Positions 25,911 to 34,157 of a stretch of DNA of 39,886 nt are shown here, piece after piece (position 1 is the first letter of the stretch; each line of letters opens with the position of its first letter). The notes beneath the pieces were generated by a model. That model searched no databases. It saw only the letters and a list, made by a program, of their open reading frames with translations, and had not been told where the DNA came from. Source of the stretch: Saprospiraceae bacterium (GTDB lineage: Bacteria; Bacteroidota; Bacteroidia; Chitinophagales; Saprospiraceae); assembly GCA_022841745.1 (NCBI GenBank), contig JALHQW010000070.1, positions 1 through 39,886 on the forward strand, given 5' to 3'. The position numbers were made by a program, and so were the translations under genes.

Positions 25911-26687
25911 ATGTCCCTATTTGATGCCATACTGACCGCCATTGTCGAAGGCCTGACCGAGTTCCTGCCCATTTCCAGCACGGGCCACATGATTCTGCTG
26001 AACTACCTGCTGGGCAACCACGAAGACGCCTTCACCTCGACTTTCGAAATCGTCATCCAACTGGGGGCCATCATGGCCATTGTGCTGCTCTACGCCAAGC
26101 GCTTCATCTTCAAGTTCGACATCTACCTGAAGCTGTTCGTGGCGTTCTTGCCCTCTGCGGTGCTGGGCGCCTTGTTGTACAAAATCATCAAGGGCTACCT
26201 GTTCAACCATTGGGTGGTGGCCACTTCCCTCATCCTTGGTGGCATCGTGCTCATTTTCATTGACCGCTGGGTACACCACGGCGAACAGTCCGAGGAAGAA
26301 CTGGACAATATCAGCTATAAGCAAGCCTTCTTTATCGGCTGCTTCCAGTGCATCTCCATGGTGCCCGGCGTTTCAAGGGCGGCAGCGACGATTATCGGCG
26401 GCATGGTGAATGGCCTCTCCAAGAAAAGCGCCGCCGAGTTCTCCTTCCTGCTCGCCATACCGACCATGATGGCAGCTTCCGCCAAAGACCTCTACGAATT
26501 TGAGGGCACCATCAGCAACGACCAATGGGGCACGATTGCCATTGGGTTTGTGGTGGCGTTCCTGACCGCCATCGTCGCCGTGAAGTGGTTCGTGAAACTA
26601 CTGGAGAAGCATGGGTTCATGGGCTTCGGTTGGTATCGCATCGTCATTGGAGTGTTGTTCCTCCTTTTTGCTTGGTCGCAATTCTGA
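25911..26687 (+). CDS. uppP: Undecaprenyl-diphosphatase
   Basis: 258 residues, a polytopic inner-membrane protein of the UppP/BacA family. It dephosphorylates undecaprenyl diphosphate so that the lipid carrier can be reused for peptidoglycan and surface glycans. Motifs: EGLTEFLPISSTGHM near residues 13-27 (catalytic Glu pair) and PGVSRAAATIIGG near residue 149 (the PGxSRSxxT box, with an Ala in place of the second Ser). About seven to eight hydrophobic helices are evident. The start follows a short aatcacgaatcacc repeat. It precedes the esterase gene by 31 bp and may be co-transcribed. Confidence 0.96.
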   Translation: MSLFDAILTAIVEGLTEFLPISSTGHMILLNYLLGNHEDAFTSTFEIVIQLGAIMAIVLLYAKRFIFKFDIYLKLFVAFLPSAVLGALLYKIIKGYLFNHWVVATSLILGGIVLIFIDRWVHHGEQSEEELDNISYKQAFFIGCFQCISMVPGVSRAAATIIGGMVNGLSKKSAAEFSFLLAIPTMMAASAKDLYEFEGTISNDQWGTIAIGFVVAFLTAIVAVKWFVKLLEKHGFMGFGWYRIVIGVLFLLFAWSQF

Positions 26688-26718
26688 CCACACCCTTGGG
26701 TAAGCCTCTTTTTCGCCA

Positions 26719-28170
26719 ATGAAAATAGCACGGATTGCCTTCTTCGCCTTTTCGCTGGCCTGCCTTGCAGCTATATTGCAATGGCATTTCGCCCCCTTTT
26801 CCTTCCGTATGAAGAGGCTCATCCACGACCATGCCGTGTTCCAACGCGATGTGCCCATGCCCATCTGGGGCTGGGGCAAGCCAGGCCGCAGCGTCCAGTT
26901 GAAATTGAAAAACACGGCAACGGGCGAAATGGAAACCTATCAAACCAGCGTGGACGCAAAAGGCAGGTGGGAAATCTGGCTAAAGCCCCACCCGGCTGGC
27001 GGGCCTTACCAAATTACCGTCATCGGGCAATTGAATTATTTTCGACGAAACGACCTCGTTTTCGGCGATGTCTGGCTCTGCGCTGGCCAATCGAATATGT
27101 CCATCAAAGTCAAGGATTCCGATGGTTTTGCTGAGGCAATGGCCGCCCCAATAGATTCGAACACCAGGTACTTTAGGGTGAAGGACGAAGGCAGCAAACT
27201 TCCGCAACCGGATTATTGGGAGGGAGACTGGAAACTGGACGAACCATCGCTCCGCAACAACTTTTCTGCCCTACCCTATTATTTTGCGAAGCAATTGCAG
27301 CAGCACCTGCAAGTACCCATTGGCGTCGTGAACGCCAGCATGGGCAACAGCCGCCTTGAATCTTGGATGCCCGCAAATTGCTTCGATGCGATTTTTTTGA
27401 AAAACGTCCTTGATACCGCCCATTTCGACGAGCCAGCAATTGCGAAGCAACTGCCCACTTGCCTTTTCAACAGCATGATTGTCCCGTCTTTAGGGTTTCC
27501 CGTCAAAGGCATCATCTGGTGGCAAGGCGAATCGAATACCGAACAGAATGACGCCACCAAATACAAGGAGCAATTTGATTGCCTCATCCAAAACTGGCGG
27601 GAAGCCCGTGGGGACAGCCTACTGCCCTTCCTTTTCGTTCAGTTGGCCAATATCGGCCCAAAGCTGCCCCATCAAAAGGATACGGACTGGCCAGGGGTAA
27701 GGGAGGCGCAACTACTTGTATCCCAGCAGGTTAAGCGTACTGCAATGGTCACCTCATTCGACATCAGCCACCCGACCGACGTGCATCCCAGCAACAAAAA
27801 AGGCATTGCGGAGCGGCTCGCATTGGCTGCCCGTTCGCTCGCCTATGGCGAAAACGTGGTTTGTTCTGGCCCCGTTTTTCAAAAAATAGAAGTGGAAAAT
27901 GGGCGGCTGCGGCTGCACTTCAACCCCAATGGGAGCGGACTTGCGCCCAAGCCTGCGGATGCAGTTTTAAGTGGCTTCAAAATAGCGGGCAACGACCGGG
28001 CCTTCCATATTGCCGACGCTAAAATAGAGGGAAACAACATCGTATTGCGGAGCAAAAAAGTGCCAAACCCTGTGGCAGCCCGCTATGCCTGGGAGCGCAG
28101 TCCCGTTGGTTCAAACCTGTACAACAAAGAAGGGCTGCCCACCTCCCCATTCCGAACGGACAATTGGTGA
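26719..28170 (+). CDS. Sialate O-acetylesterase family protein
   Basis: 483 residues, SGNH-hydrolase fold, exported by an N-terminal hydrophobic segment (IAFFAFSLACLAAIL). The catalytic serine is in VWLCAGQSNM, the block-III-like WWQGESN motif follows, and the Asp/His pair is probably in SHPTDVHPSNKKG. The order matches family members that remove O-acetyl groups from sialic acids or from plant and algal polysaccharides (acetylxylan). A leading Ig-like module (HAVFQRDVPMPIWGWGKPG) is also standard. The true substrate is unknown. With the DUF1080 gene nearby it suggests polysaccharide breakdown, although no glycoside hydrolase is adjacent. Confidence 0.9.
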   Translation: MKIARIAFFAFSLACLAAILQWHFAPFSFRMKRLIHDHAVFQRDVPMPIWGWGKPGRSVQLKLKNTATGEMETYQTSVDAKGRWEIWLKPHPAGGPYQITVIGQLNYFRRNDLVFGDVWLCAGQSNMSIKVKDSDGFAEAMAAPIDSNTRYFRVKDEGSKLPQPDYWEGDWKLDEPSLRNNFSALPYYFAKQLQQHLQVPIGVVNASMGNSRLESWMPANCFDAIFLKNVLDTAHFDEPAIAKQLPTCLFNSMIVPSLGFPVKGIIWWQGESNTEQNDATKYKEQFDCLIQNWREARGDSLLPFLFVQLANIGPKLPHQKDTDWPGVREAQLLVSQQVKRTAMVTSFDISHPTDVHPSNKKGIAERLALAARSLAYGENVVCSGPVFQKIEVENGRLRLHFNPNGSGLAPKPADAVLSGFKIAGNDRAFHIADAKIEGNNIVLRSKKVPNPVAARYAWERSPVGSNLYNKEGLPTSPFRTDNW

Positions 28171-28181
28171 GCAGCCGCTTT

Positions 28182-28216
28182 GAGTCACGAATCACGAATC
28201 ACGAGTCACGAATCAC
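28182..28216. repeat. Heptamer array (aatcacg/gtcacg)
   Basis: Five tandem copies of aatcacg or gagtcac lie between the esterase and GNAT stop codons. The GNAT stop and its last residues (VIRDS) are encoded by the array itself. Same unit as 882-923. Confidence 0.85.
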
Positions 28217-28741
28217 AAGCCTTTCAAGCCGCCAAACCAACTCGCCTTCCTCACTTTCCCCTTGCAACGCAAATCCGCATTTCTGCAAGACCCGTTGCGA
28301 AGCAAAGCCATCAATCAAGGTATTGGCGATGATGACTTTCGCTGCAGGATGCTGGAATGCCCAGTTGCAAAGCCCATTGGTGGCCTCGGTAGCAATGCCC
28401 TGGTTATAGTACCGTTCGTCCACAAAGTAACCCGTTTGCAACTCGCCATTTTCGTTGGGCAGGCCAGAAATTCCCGTACCGCCCACGATGCGTTTTTCCG
28501 AGTTTAGGACATATATCCAATGCGTGTACCACTCGAAGTGCTCGGGGTGCTCCGCAACTTTGGGAATGGAATAATTCGCAAGCGATTCGGGTAACATCGC
28601 CCAAAACTCGGGTTCTACTTGCAGCGGTTCGGGCACTAGGCCAAGGCTTTGCGCCAGCAAAGGCACACCCTCAAGGTAAAAGTGGAGCTGTGACAATGAA
28701 AGTGGTAGAAGCGTAAGACGCTGGGTTGCGATGGAAATCAT
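28199..28741 (-). CDS. GNAT-family N-acetyltransferase
   Basis: 180 residues with the RimJ/RimL-like acetyltransferase fold. It starts MISIATQRLTLLPLSLSQL, has the acetyl-CoA region GGTGISGLPNENGELQTGYFVDERYYNQGIATEA near residues 87-121 (first and last residues given) and the closing ANTLIDGFASQRVLQKCGF strand-helix. The acceptor (a protein N-terminus, amino acid or antibiotic) cannot be read. The last five codons and the stop fall in the heptamer array, so the C-terminus has been altered by repeat growth. Confidence 0.85.
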   Translation of the reverse strand: MISIATQRLTLLPLSLSQLHFYLEGVPLLAQSLGLVPEPLQVEPEFWAMLPESLANYSIPKVAEHPEHFEWYTHWIYVLNSEKRIVGGTGISGLPNENGELQTGYFVDERYYNQGIATEATNGLCNWAFQHPAAKVIIANTLIDGFASQRVLQKCGFALQGESEEGELVWRLERLVIRDS

Positions 28742-28922
28742 GCTGGAAAAGTTTTGAGTTTGAAAATTGGATAAAAAAGGCCGGTTCGGCCTGGCTCAAA
28801 CCCAAGCAATTCCATGCAAATAGCGAAGTGAAATTGTGAAAGTCAGCGGCAATAATTTATTGGACAAAGATAATGGCCTAGTTTGTTTTTGCTTGCCTAT
28901 TTTGCCCCGCAAAAAATTAAAC

Positions 28923-29723
28923 ATGATGAAAATAACCTTTTACGCCTTCGCCTGCCTGCTGTTTTCCTTTGCTTCGCAAAAAGGCTGCGGTGACAAATCG
29001 GCCCCATCTTCCAAGCCCGGCCAATGGGTCTCCCTTTTCAACGGCAAAAACCTCGACGGTTGGGACATTAAGATTGCGGGCTTCGACCTGAACGACAACT
29101 ACCAGAACACTTTCCGGGTAGAGGACGGCATGATAAAAGTGGACTACAGCGGCTATAAAAGCTTTGACGAGCGCTATGGCCATTTGTTTTATAAAAAGCC
29201 GTTTTCGCACTACCGCCTGCGGGTAGAGTACCGCTTCGTGGGCGAGCAGGCACCGAACGGAGAGGGTTGGGCGCTTCGCAACAGCGGGGTCATGCTGCAC
29301 GGCCAGTCGGCGGCCAGCATGATGAAGGGCCAGGACTTCCCCATCAGCATCGAGGCGCAGTTCCTCGGCGGCAATGGCAAGGACGAGCGCCATACCTCGA
29401 ACCTCTGCACGCCTGGCACCCATGTCAACATCAATGGCAAACTGGAGGAGTCCCACTGCATTGACTCCCGCTCAAAGACCTACCACGGCGACCAATGGGT
29501 GACGGCGGAGTTCCTCGTGCTCGGTGACTCGCTCATCCAGCATATCCTTGAAGGCGAGGTGGTGATGGAATATACCAAGCCCATCATCGGAGGCGAGGTA
29601 GTGAACGGCTTCGACCCCAAGGTGAAAAAGGATGGGCAGCCATTGCGCAGCGGCACCATTTCACTACAGAGCGAGAGCCATCCGATTCATTTTAGGAAGG
29701 TGGAGATTATGGAGTTGAAGTGA
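28923..29723 (+). CDS. DUF1080 (3-keto-disaccharide hydrolase) protein
   Basis: 266 residues from the ATG at 28923. The longer frame from 28836 puts 29 residues before the signal peptide and is rejected. The signal is MMKITFYAFACLLFSFASQ, with a possible lipoprotein cysteine in QKGC. The mature part is one DUF1080 jelly-roll: WVSLFNGKNLDGWDI at the start, GHLFYKKPFSHYRLRVEYRF, NSGVMLHG, and SGTISLQSESHPIHFRKVEI at the end. Members cleave 3-keto-glycosides or bind sugars outside the cytoplasm. It is convergent with the broken DCC gene. Confidence 0.9.
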   Translation: MMKITFYAFACLLFSFASQKGCGDKSAPSSKPGQWVSLFNGKNLDGWDIKIAGFDLNDNYQNTFRVEDGMIKVDYSGYKSFDERYGHLFYKKPFSHYRLRVEYRFVGEQAPNGEGWALRNSGVMLHGQSAASMMKGQDFPISIEAQFLGGNGKDERHTSNLCTPGTHVNINGKLEESHCIDSRSKTYHGDQWVTAEFLVLGDSLIQHILEGEVVMEYTKPIIGGEVVNGFDPKVKKDGQPLRSGTISLQSESHPIHFRKVEIMELK

Positions 29724-29739
29724 AGTAGGCAGGAAGCAA

Positions 29740-30429
29740 TCAGCTCAGGCGCCATGCCAGCCAATGGGCGGACATTGGTGCTAAAACAGTGAGCGACAAA
29801 TCGGAAAAATCGAAGAAAGCAGCCACGATGTGAAGGACCAAAAGCACCGTTGCCAAATGACCAAAAAAGTCGGTTTTGTTGCGCAAATCTTTGATTATCA
29901 AACCTTTTGCTACGCAAAAAAACAATAAGCCATAAAAGCCATAGACGACCATCGTGGGAGGGATTGGGAAATGCGCTCGGGCAATTGCGAAGCTGCCTAA
30001 CACAGCCAAAGCGATATAAAGCCAACGGTAGCTTAGGCTGAAATCAGGGGCGCAATCAAAGCCCGAAACGGGTGCTTTGCTGCCAGCGATGATGCGGCGG
30101 TTTTAGGTGATGATTTGGTATAAAATCGTGATGAAAAACCGAAATGGACGGAGCGTAAAAACTGGCTTCAACATTGGGATTTCCTCGCCAAGGATGAAGA
30201 AGAGTGCCTCCTTGCCATATAGCGTCTGCTTGGTTACGGTATCGTACAGTGGCATTTCGTGGCGGGCTCGGTCAAGGTCAATACTGTCCAAAAGCTCCTT
30301 CGATGCTTGACTGAACCCAATCCTGTGCTGTGGAAGCAGCCAACCAATGTTCACAAAGCCGTTGGTGTATGCTTTGCAAAGCGGGCAGGCATCGTCGTAG
30401 ATAATGAGCTTGTTGGATAAGGTTTTCAT
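29740..30429 (-). pseudogene. DCC-family membrane protein with in-frame stop
   Basis: The first 108 codons (start ATG 30429) encode a DCC-type thiol-disulfide oxidoreductase domain with the defining YDDACPLC motif near residues 11-18. The frame is then broken by a TAA at 30103-30105. It continues unshifted for 120 more codons, reading NRRIIAGSKAPVSGF and then three or so membrane helices (MVVYGFYGLLFF, HLATVLLVLHIVAAFF) to a normal stop at 29740. From memory, related Bacteroidota proteins read ...ISYNRR... at this point, so a single TAT/TAC-to-TAA change would explain the break. It is a recent nonsense mutation, a sequencing error, or two separate polypeptides. The intact sequence on both sides argues for recency. 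Confidence 0.8.
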
Positions 30430-30480
30430 TTCGGCAGTTTATTGATTTTGGAGGTTCAACAAACCAACCGAAACTTGGCT

Positions 30481-30512
30481 TGTCAACTTTGAATAAAAAT
30501 TGAAAGTTGACA
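30481..30512. repeat. 10-bp inverted repeat upstream of the DCC gene
   Basis: tgtcaacttt pairs with aaagttgaca around 12 bases, 52 bases upstream of the DCC start codon. It could be an operator or a terminator-like hairpin. Confidence 0.45.
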
Positions 30513-30574
30513 GACTTTTGTTACTTCTCTTATCAAATACGTGGGTGAAATTGCAGAAACAGTAGCACTGCCCC

Positions 30575-30740
30575 GTCCTAGACTGCCCACTGTCTAACAT
30601 GCTAAAGGCGGACAAGCTGCCAACTAAAGCCACCACCTCTTCAATTATAGCTCGGCACTGACTATCCATCCCGAAAAATCGGGACAAGACCTGCTAACTG
30701 ACTGCCGACTGCAGAACTGCCAACTTGAGACTACTGCCAA
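30575..30740. repeat. actgcc-ac micro-repeats and a small hairpin
   Basis: Scattered actgcccact, ctgccaact, actgccgact and actgccaact words lie in the ~300-base spacer downstream of the DUF192 gene. They are the reverse complement of the cagtcggcagttggc words inside murF. A hairpin tcccga-aaaa-tcggga lies at 30669-30684. No gene is visible in 30430-30730. Confidence 0.65.
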
Positions 30741-31387
30741 CTAATCTTATCCCCCACCTTGATGCCGTGCTTCTTGGCATAGCCGCCATTCACTTCCACC
30801 ACGTATTTGGCAGGGCCGTTGGAGGGCAAAGAGTTGTCGTTCAGGGTTTTGGTATTTTCGTGGATGGTGGTGATGACGTTGTTCTCGTCCACGAACATGA
30901 TGTCGAGCGGGAAAAAGGTGTTGCGCATGTAAAAGCTCTGCGGCTCGCTCCGTTCAAACAGGAACAACATGCCTTTGTCTTCGTCCATGGACTTGCGGAA
31001 CATAAGGCCCTGAGCCCTTTCCACGTCGGTCTCGGCCCGTTCGATGTCAATCTTGGCAATGGCCTTTCCCCCGCTGGCTGGCTGGAAGAACAGTTCACCT
31101 TCTTTTTTGAAAACAGGTTCTGGCATGGCATCGGTATTGGTGGTTGGCGCAGTAGTGGTGGCCTCAGCAGCAGGCGCCGGCGTGGTTGCCACCTCGCTGG
31201 TTGGCGTTGCATAGTTGCTGCCGCTGCTGAATAGGCCGCCAATCCAGCCAAAAATACCGGGAGCAACCATGCTGATACCAGCTATCGCCATCGTACCGAT
31301 GATGAGCACCTGCTTCCAGTTCGTAGCGGGCTTTTTCTTTTTTTTCTTGATGGGGGCTGTTGGAGTAGCCTGGGATGAATTTGACAT
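30731..31387 (-). CDS. Membrane-anchored DUF192 protein
   Basis: 218 residues from the ATG at 31387; the upstream reading from 31468 crosses the attgttg repeats and is rejected. There is a basic N-terminus (KKKKKKPATNWK), one membrane helix (VLIIGTMAIAGISMVAPGI), a Thr/Ala/Pro-rich linker and a DUF192 domain from about residue 105. The domain has the hallmark phrases AQGLMFRKSM, GMLFLFE and FYMRNTFFPLDIMFVDE, and ends VVEVNGGYAKKHGIKVGD. DUF192 is a small beta-barrel of unknown biochemical role in the periplasm or extracellular space. Confidence 0.9.
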   Translation of the reverse strand: MSNSSQATPTAPIKKKKKKPATNWKQVLIIGTMAIAGISMVAPGIFGWIGGLFSSGSNYATPTSEVATTPAPAAEATTTAPTTNTDAMPEPVFKKEGELFFQPASGGKAIAKIDIERAETDVERAQGLMFRKSMDEDKGMLFLFERSEPQSFYMRNTFFPLDIMFVDENNVITTIHENTKTLNDNSLPSNGPAKYVVEVNGGYAKKHGIKVGDKISWQ

Positions 31388-31392
31388 GATGA

Positions 31393-31440
31393 TTTGATTA
31401 TTAAAAATTGTTGGATTGTTAAATTGTTGGATTGTTGGGG
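31393..31440. repeat. attgttg micro-repeats
   Basis: Tandem attgttgg/attgttaa words directly upstream of the DUF192 start codon (read on the minus strand), same type as 14576-14670. Confidence 0.7.
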
Positions 31441-31513
31441 GTGCAAATTTCGGCAAAAAAATGGTCACGTGATGTGCATAAAGGTCAACAGGATGTTAAG
31501 ACCTAAAAAAAGC

Positions 31514-31521
31514 TATTTTTG
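31514..31521 (+). promoter_or_regulatory. -7 box TATTTTTG before dcd
   Basis: Fits TAnnTTTG, 62 bases before the dcd start codon. No TTG lies at the standard -33 spacing, so the call is partial. Confidence 0.4.
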
Positions 31522-31583
31522 CCCGCCCAAATCAAAACTGCCTTAGTTTTTACTTTTCACTTTTCCTTTTTCCTTGCTACGCA

Positions 31584-32120
31584 ATGATTCTTTCCGATAA
31601 GAAAATACTCGAAGCCATCGAATCCGGCGACATCGTCATTGAGCCGTATGACCGGGACTGCCTCGGCACCAATTCCTATGACGTCCATTTAGGCAAGTGG
31701 CTCGCCAATTACCGGGACGAGGTGCTCGATGCCCGGAAGCACAACCAAATTGACCATTTCGAAATTCCAGAAGTAGGCTTCGTGCTACAGCCGGGCGTGC
31801 TGTACCTGGGCGTCACGGAAGAATACACGGAAACGCACCATGCCGTACCGTTCTTGGAAGGGAAGAGCAGCGTTGGCCGCCTTGGCATAGACATACACGC
31901 CACCGCAGGCAAGGGGGATGTGGGCTTCTGCAATTATTGGACCCTCGAAATCTCCTGCACTCAACCCGTGCGGGTCTATGCTGGGATGCCCATTGGACAG
32001 TTAATCTATTTTATGGTAGAAGGCGATATTGAACGCTTTTACAACAAAAAATCCGACGCCAAGTACAACACCCGCACCGATAGGCCGGTGGAGAGCATGA
32101 TGTGGCGGAACCGGTTTTGA
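31584..32120 (+). CDS. dcd: dCTP deaminase
   Basis: 178 residues, the standard length. It deaminates dCTP to dUTP, feeding dTTP synthesis. Family blocks are MILSDKKILEAIESGDIVIEPYD (positions 1-23), the nucleotide-binding EGKSSVGRLGIDIHATAG segment near residue 92, the catalytic glutamate in NYWTLEISC near residue 120, and the C-terminal KYNTRTDRPVESM that closes the active site. A bifunctional dCTP deaminase/dUTPase activity is possible but not evident. It ends within a bidirectional hairpin shared with the convergent terC-like gene. Confidence 0.96.
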   Translation: MILSDKKILEAIESGDIVIEPYDRDCLGTNSYDVHLGKWLANYRDEVLDARKHNQIDHFEIPEVGFVLQPGVLYLGVTEEYTETHHAVPFLEGKSSVGRLGIDIHATAGKGDVGFCNYWTLEISCTQPVRVYAGMPIGQLIYFMVEGDIERFYNKKSDAKYNTRTDRPVESMMWRNRF

Positions 32121-32134
32121 GGTATGAAGGTATT

Positions 32135-32209
32135 AGGTATGAAGGCATAAGGTATGAAGGTATGTCCAGTGTGACATACCTTCATACCTTATGCCTTCAT
32201 ACCTTTTTC
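32135..32209. terminator. 32-bp perfect hairpin, bidirectional terminator
   Basis: A perfect 32-bp stem pairs 32135-32166 with 32173-32204 around a 6-base loop, followed on the plus strand by five T. It is built of ggtatgaag micro-repeats, which begin right at the dcd stop (32121). It contains the stop codon of the convergent TerC-family gene (32197-32199). Confidence 0.9.
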
Positions 32210-33156
32210 CCCCGCCACATTGAATACAAAATCCCACCGCCAAGTATCAGCACAATGAAGCTCAACGATGCCCATTCGGGCAATTTGATGTGCAAGGGGT
32301 GCAGCACCAACATTTTCAAGCCAACATAAGTCAGGATAATCACAAGGCTGTACTTCACGTACTCGAACTTGTCGAGCATGGAGGCAAGCACGAAGTACAG
32401 TGACCGCAGGCCGAGTATGGCGAAGATATTGGACGTGAAGACGATGAAGGGGTCTTTGGTGATGGAGAAAATGGCGGGGATGCTATCGAATGCGAACATG
32501 ATGTCCGTTGTCTCCACCACGATAAGCGCCACGAAAAGCGGCGTCATGGCGATGGTCTTGCCTTTCCATTTCACGAAGAAATGTTCCCGCCGGATGCTTT
32601 TGGTGACGGGCAGTATTTTGCGAAGCTGAAGTACAATCGGGTTGCTTTCGGGATGGATTTCCTCGCTGTCCGATTTGAGCATTTTATAGGCCGTGTAAAG
32701 CAAAATTACGCCAAACACGTACATGATCCAATCGAATTTTTCCACTAAAATGGCACCTGCACCAATCATCAGCCCCCTAAAAACTACTGCTCCGATGATG
32801 CCCCAGAACAGCACCCGGTGTTGGTATTTCTGCGGGATATGGAAATAGCCGAAGATGACAGCAATGACAAACACGTTGTCCAAACTGAGCGAAAGCTCCA
32901 CGATATAACCGGTGAGGTAGGTCAGTGCCGCATCCCAGCCAGTCGAAGGAAGTCCAATGGACTCACCAATGCCAAACCAATGACGCTCGTAGGCGAAGTA
33001 GATGAATACACTGAATAAAGTAGAAACGGTGCTCCAAAGGGCCGTCCAGCGCAAGGCTTCCTTTGTGGAAATCTTGTGTGGGTCACGGTTGAATACGCCA
33101 AGGTCCAGCGCTAAGAAAAGGGAAATCAAGGCCAGAAAGCCAATCCAAACAAACAT
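32197..33156 (-). CDS. TerC/Alx-family membrane protein
   Basis: 319 residues with eight or nine hydrophobic helices. The family signature is LTGYIVELSLSLDNVFVIAVIF near residues 71-92 (given as segment ends), with the acidic residues E78 and D84 expected to contact a metal. The second repeat holds VVETTDIMFAFDSIPAIF near residues 208-225. TerC/Alx proteins act in tellurite resistance or manganese export; the latter is likelier for Alx-like members of this length. I see no yybP-ykoY riboswitch-like structure upstream. The stop codon lies in the shared hairpin. Confidence 0.92.
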   Translation of the reverse strand: MFVWIGFLALISLFLALDLGVFNRDPHKISTKEALRWTALWSTVSTLFSVFIYFAYERHWFGIGESIGLPSTGWDAALTYLTGYIVELSLSLDNVFVIAVIFGYFHIPQKYQHRVLFWGIIGAVVFRGLMIGAGAILVEKFDWIMYVFGVILLYTAYKMLKSDSEEIHPESNPIVLQLRKILPVTKSIRREHFFVKWKGKTIAMTPLFVALIVVETTDIMFAFDSIPAIFSITKDPFIVFTSNIFAILGLRSLYFVLASMLDKFEYVKYSLVIILTYVGLKMLVLHPLHIKLPEWASLSFIVLILGGGILYSMWRGKKV

Positions 33157-33349
33157 TCAGTCTTATTTAAGTGAAAGAAAATGCGGCTTTCGTTGAAAAG
33201 CGGCGCAAGGTAAACAAAAAATAGCAGGCTATTGACTGACAAGAGGTAGGGCAGTCACCTTGTTTTTCGACCAAACCAAGACGTGCAAGGGACTAAAATT
33301 GTATTCTCCCACAAAAAGAACGATTAGCACTAGCTGAAATCCGCAATCC

Positions 33350-33374
33350 CTTGTCATTCCCGAAGGGAACCTAA
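33350..33374. repeat. REP-like palindrome
   Basis: TTGTCATTCCCGAAGGGAAC followed by CTAA and a run of A then C. Same word as inside murF at 1791. Confidence 0.8.
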
Positions 33375-33885
33375 AAAAAAAACCCCCCTCCAAAACGTGG
33401 AGAGAGGCTATCCCAAAAACCGATTACATCTTTTGCTCTTTGGGGTGGCAAAGAAAGTTATGATTCCATGGCCTGCCATTGGGACGGGGAAACAGGCCGC
33501 ACTGCCAATCTGATTGGCAGTAATTGGATAGATTTGTTTCAAGAGTTAGTGGGCAACACCACCGATTGCATCAAAATGTCCTGTGGCTGAACAATGGAGG
33601 GTAACTGTGAGAAAAAATGGATGAGAAGCTCGGCTACAATTGGTTGTGAGATGTCTTTTGTACAAAAATCGGTTGTCGAGATAGGTAACTTACTAAAAAC
33701 GGTGTTGCTTAATTGGTCAGATGTCCTTCCGGCTTCTCATCACGCTCTTACGTTGGTAAACAGTCCTTTCATGTTCACAGGAATTTTAATAGATTACTTA
33801 AAAAATCGAGCCAAAAGTAGCTGCTCCTTTCGAATGCACCAAGTATTTGTAAAAAAATAATTTCAAAATGGCTGGCATCGGGTAT

Positions 33886-34157
33886 GGGGACAGGGGTTTT
33901 CGGGTTTGGGGGTTTGGGGGTTTTCGGGTTTGGGGGTTTGGGGGTTTTCGGGTTTGGGGGTTTTCGGGTTTGGGGGTTTGGGGGTTTTCGGGGGGGGCGG
34001 GTTTTCAGGTTCTTGGGGGTGGCTTCAATAGCCGATTACGAGAAAGTAGGTTTTAGAAAAAAACTTTGGAATTTTGTCAACAACAGTCGATTAGACGTAG
34101 GCATCCCTGAAAACCCGAAAACCCCAAAACCCCAAAACCCGAAAACCCTGTCCCCCC
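33886..34157. repeat. G-rich 24-bp array with inverted C-rich partner
   Basis: The left arm 33886-34009 starts ggggacagggg, holds three 24-nt units of cgggtttgggggtttggggg plus tttt (and a 16-nt partial unit), and ends cgggttttcagg. The right arm 34106-34157 is the same block in inverse orientation, shorter and with four-G/four-T words. About 96 bases lie between. The G runs (3-5 G every 3-4 T) should form G-quadruplexes, and the arms together could form a long hairpin. Confidence 0.85.

Noticed and set aside
33380-33410. Third copy of the double-hairpin element
   Set aside because: The words ctccaaaacgtggag and agagagg resemble part of it, but there are no matching arms, GAA loop or terminal repeats.
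33594-33860. 88-codon frame in the gene-poor region
   Set aside because: No recognisable motif, AT-rich codon use unlike neighbouring genes, no promoter. A decayed gene cannot be excluded.
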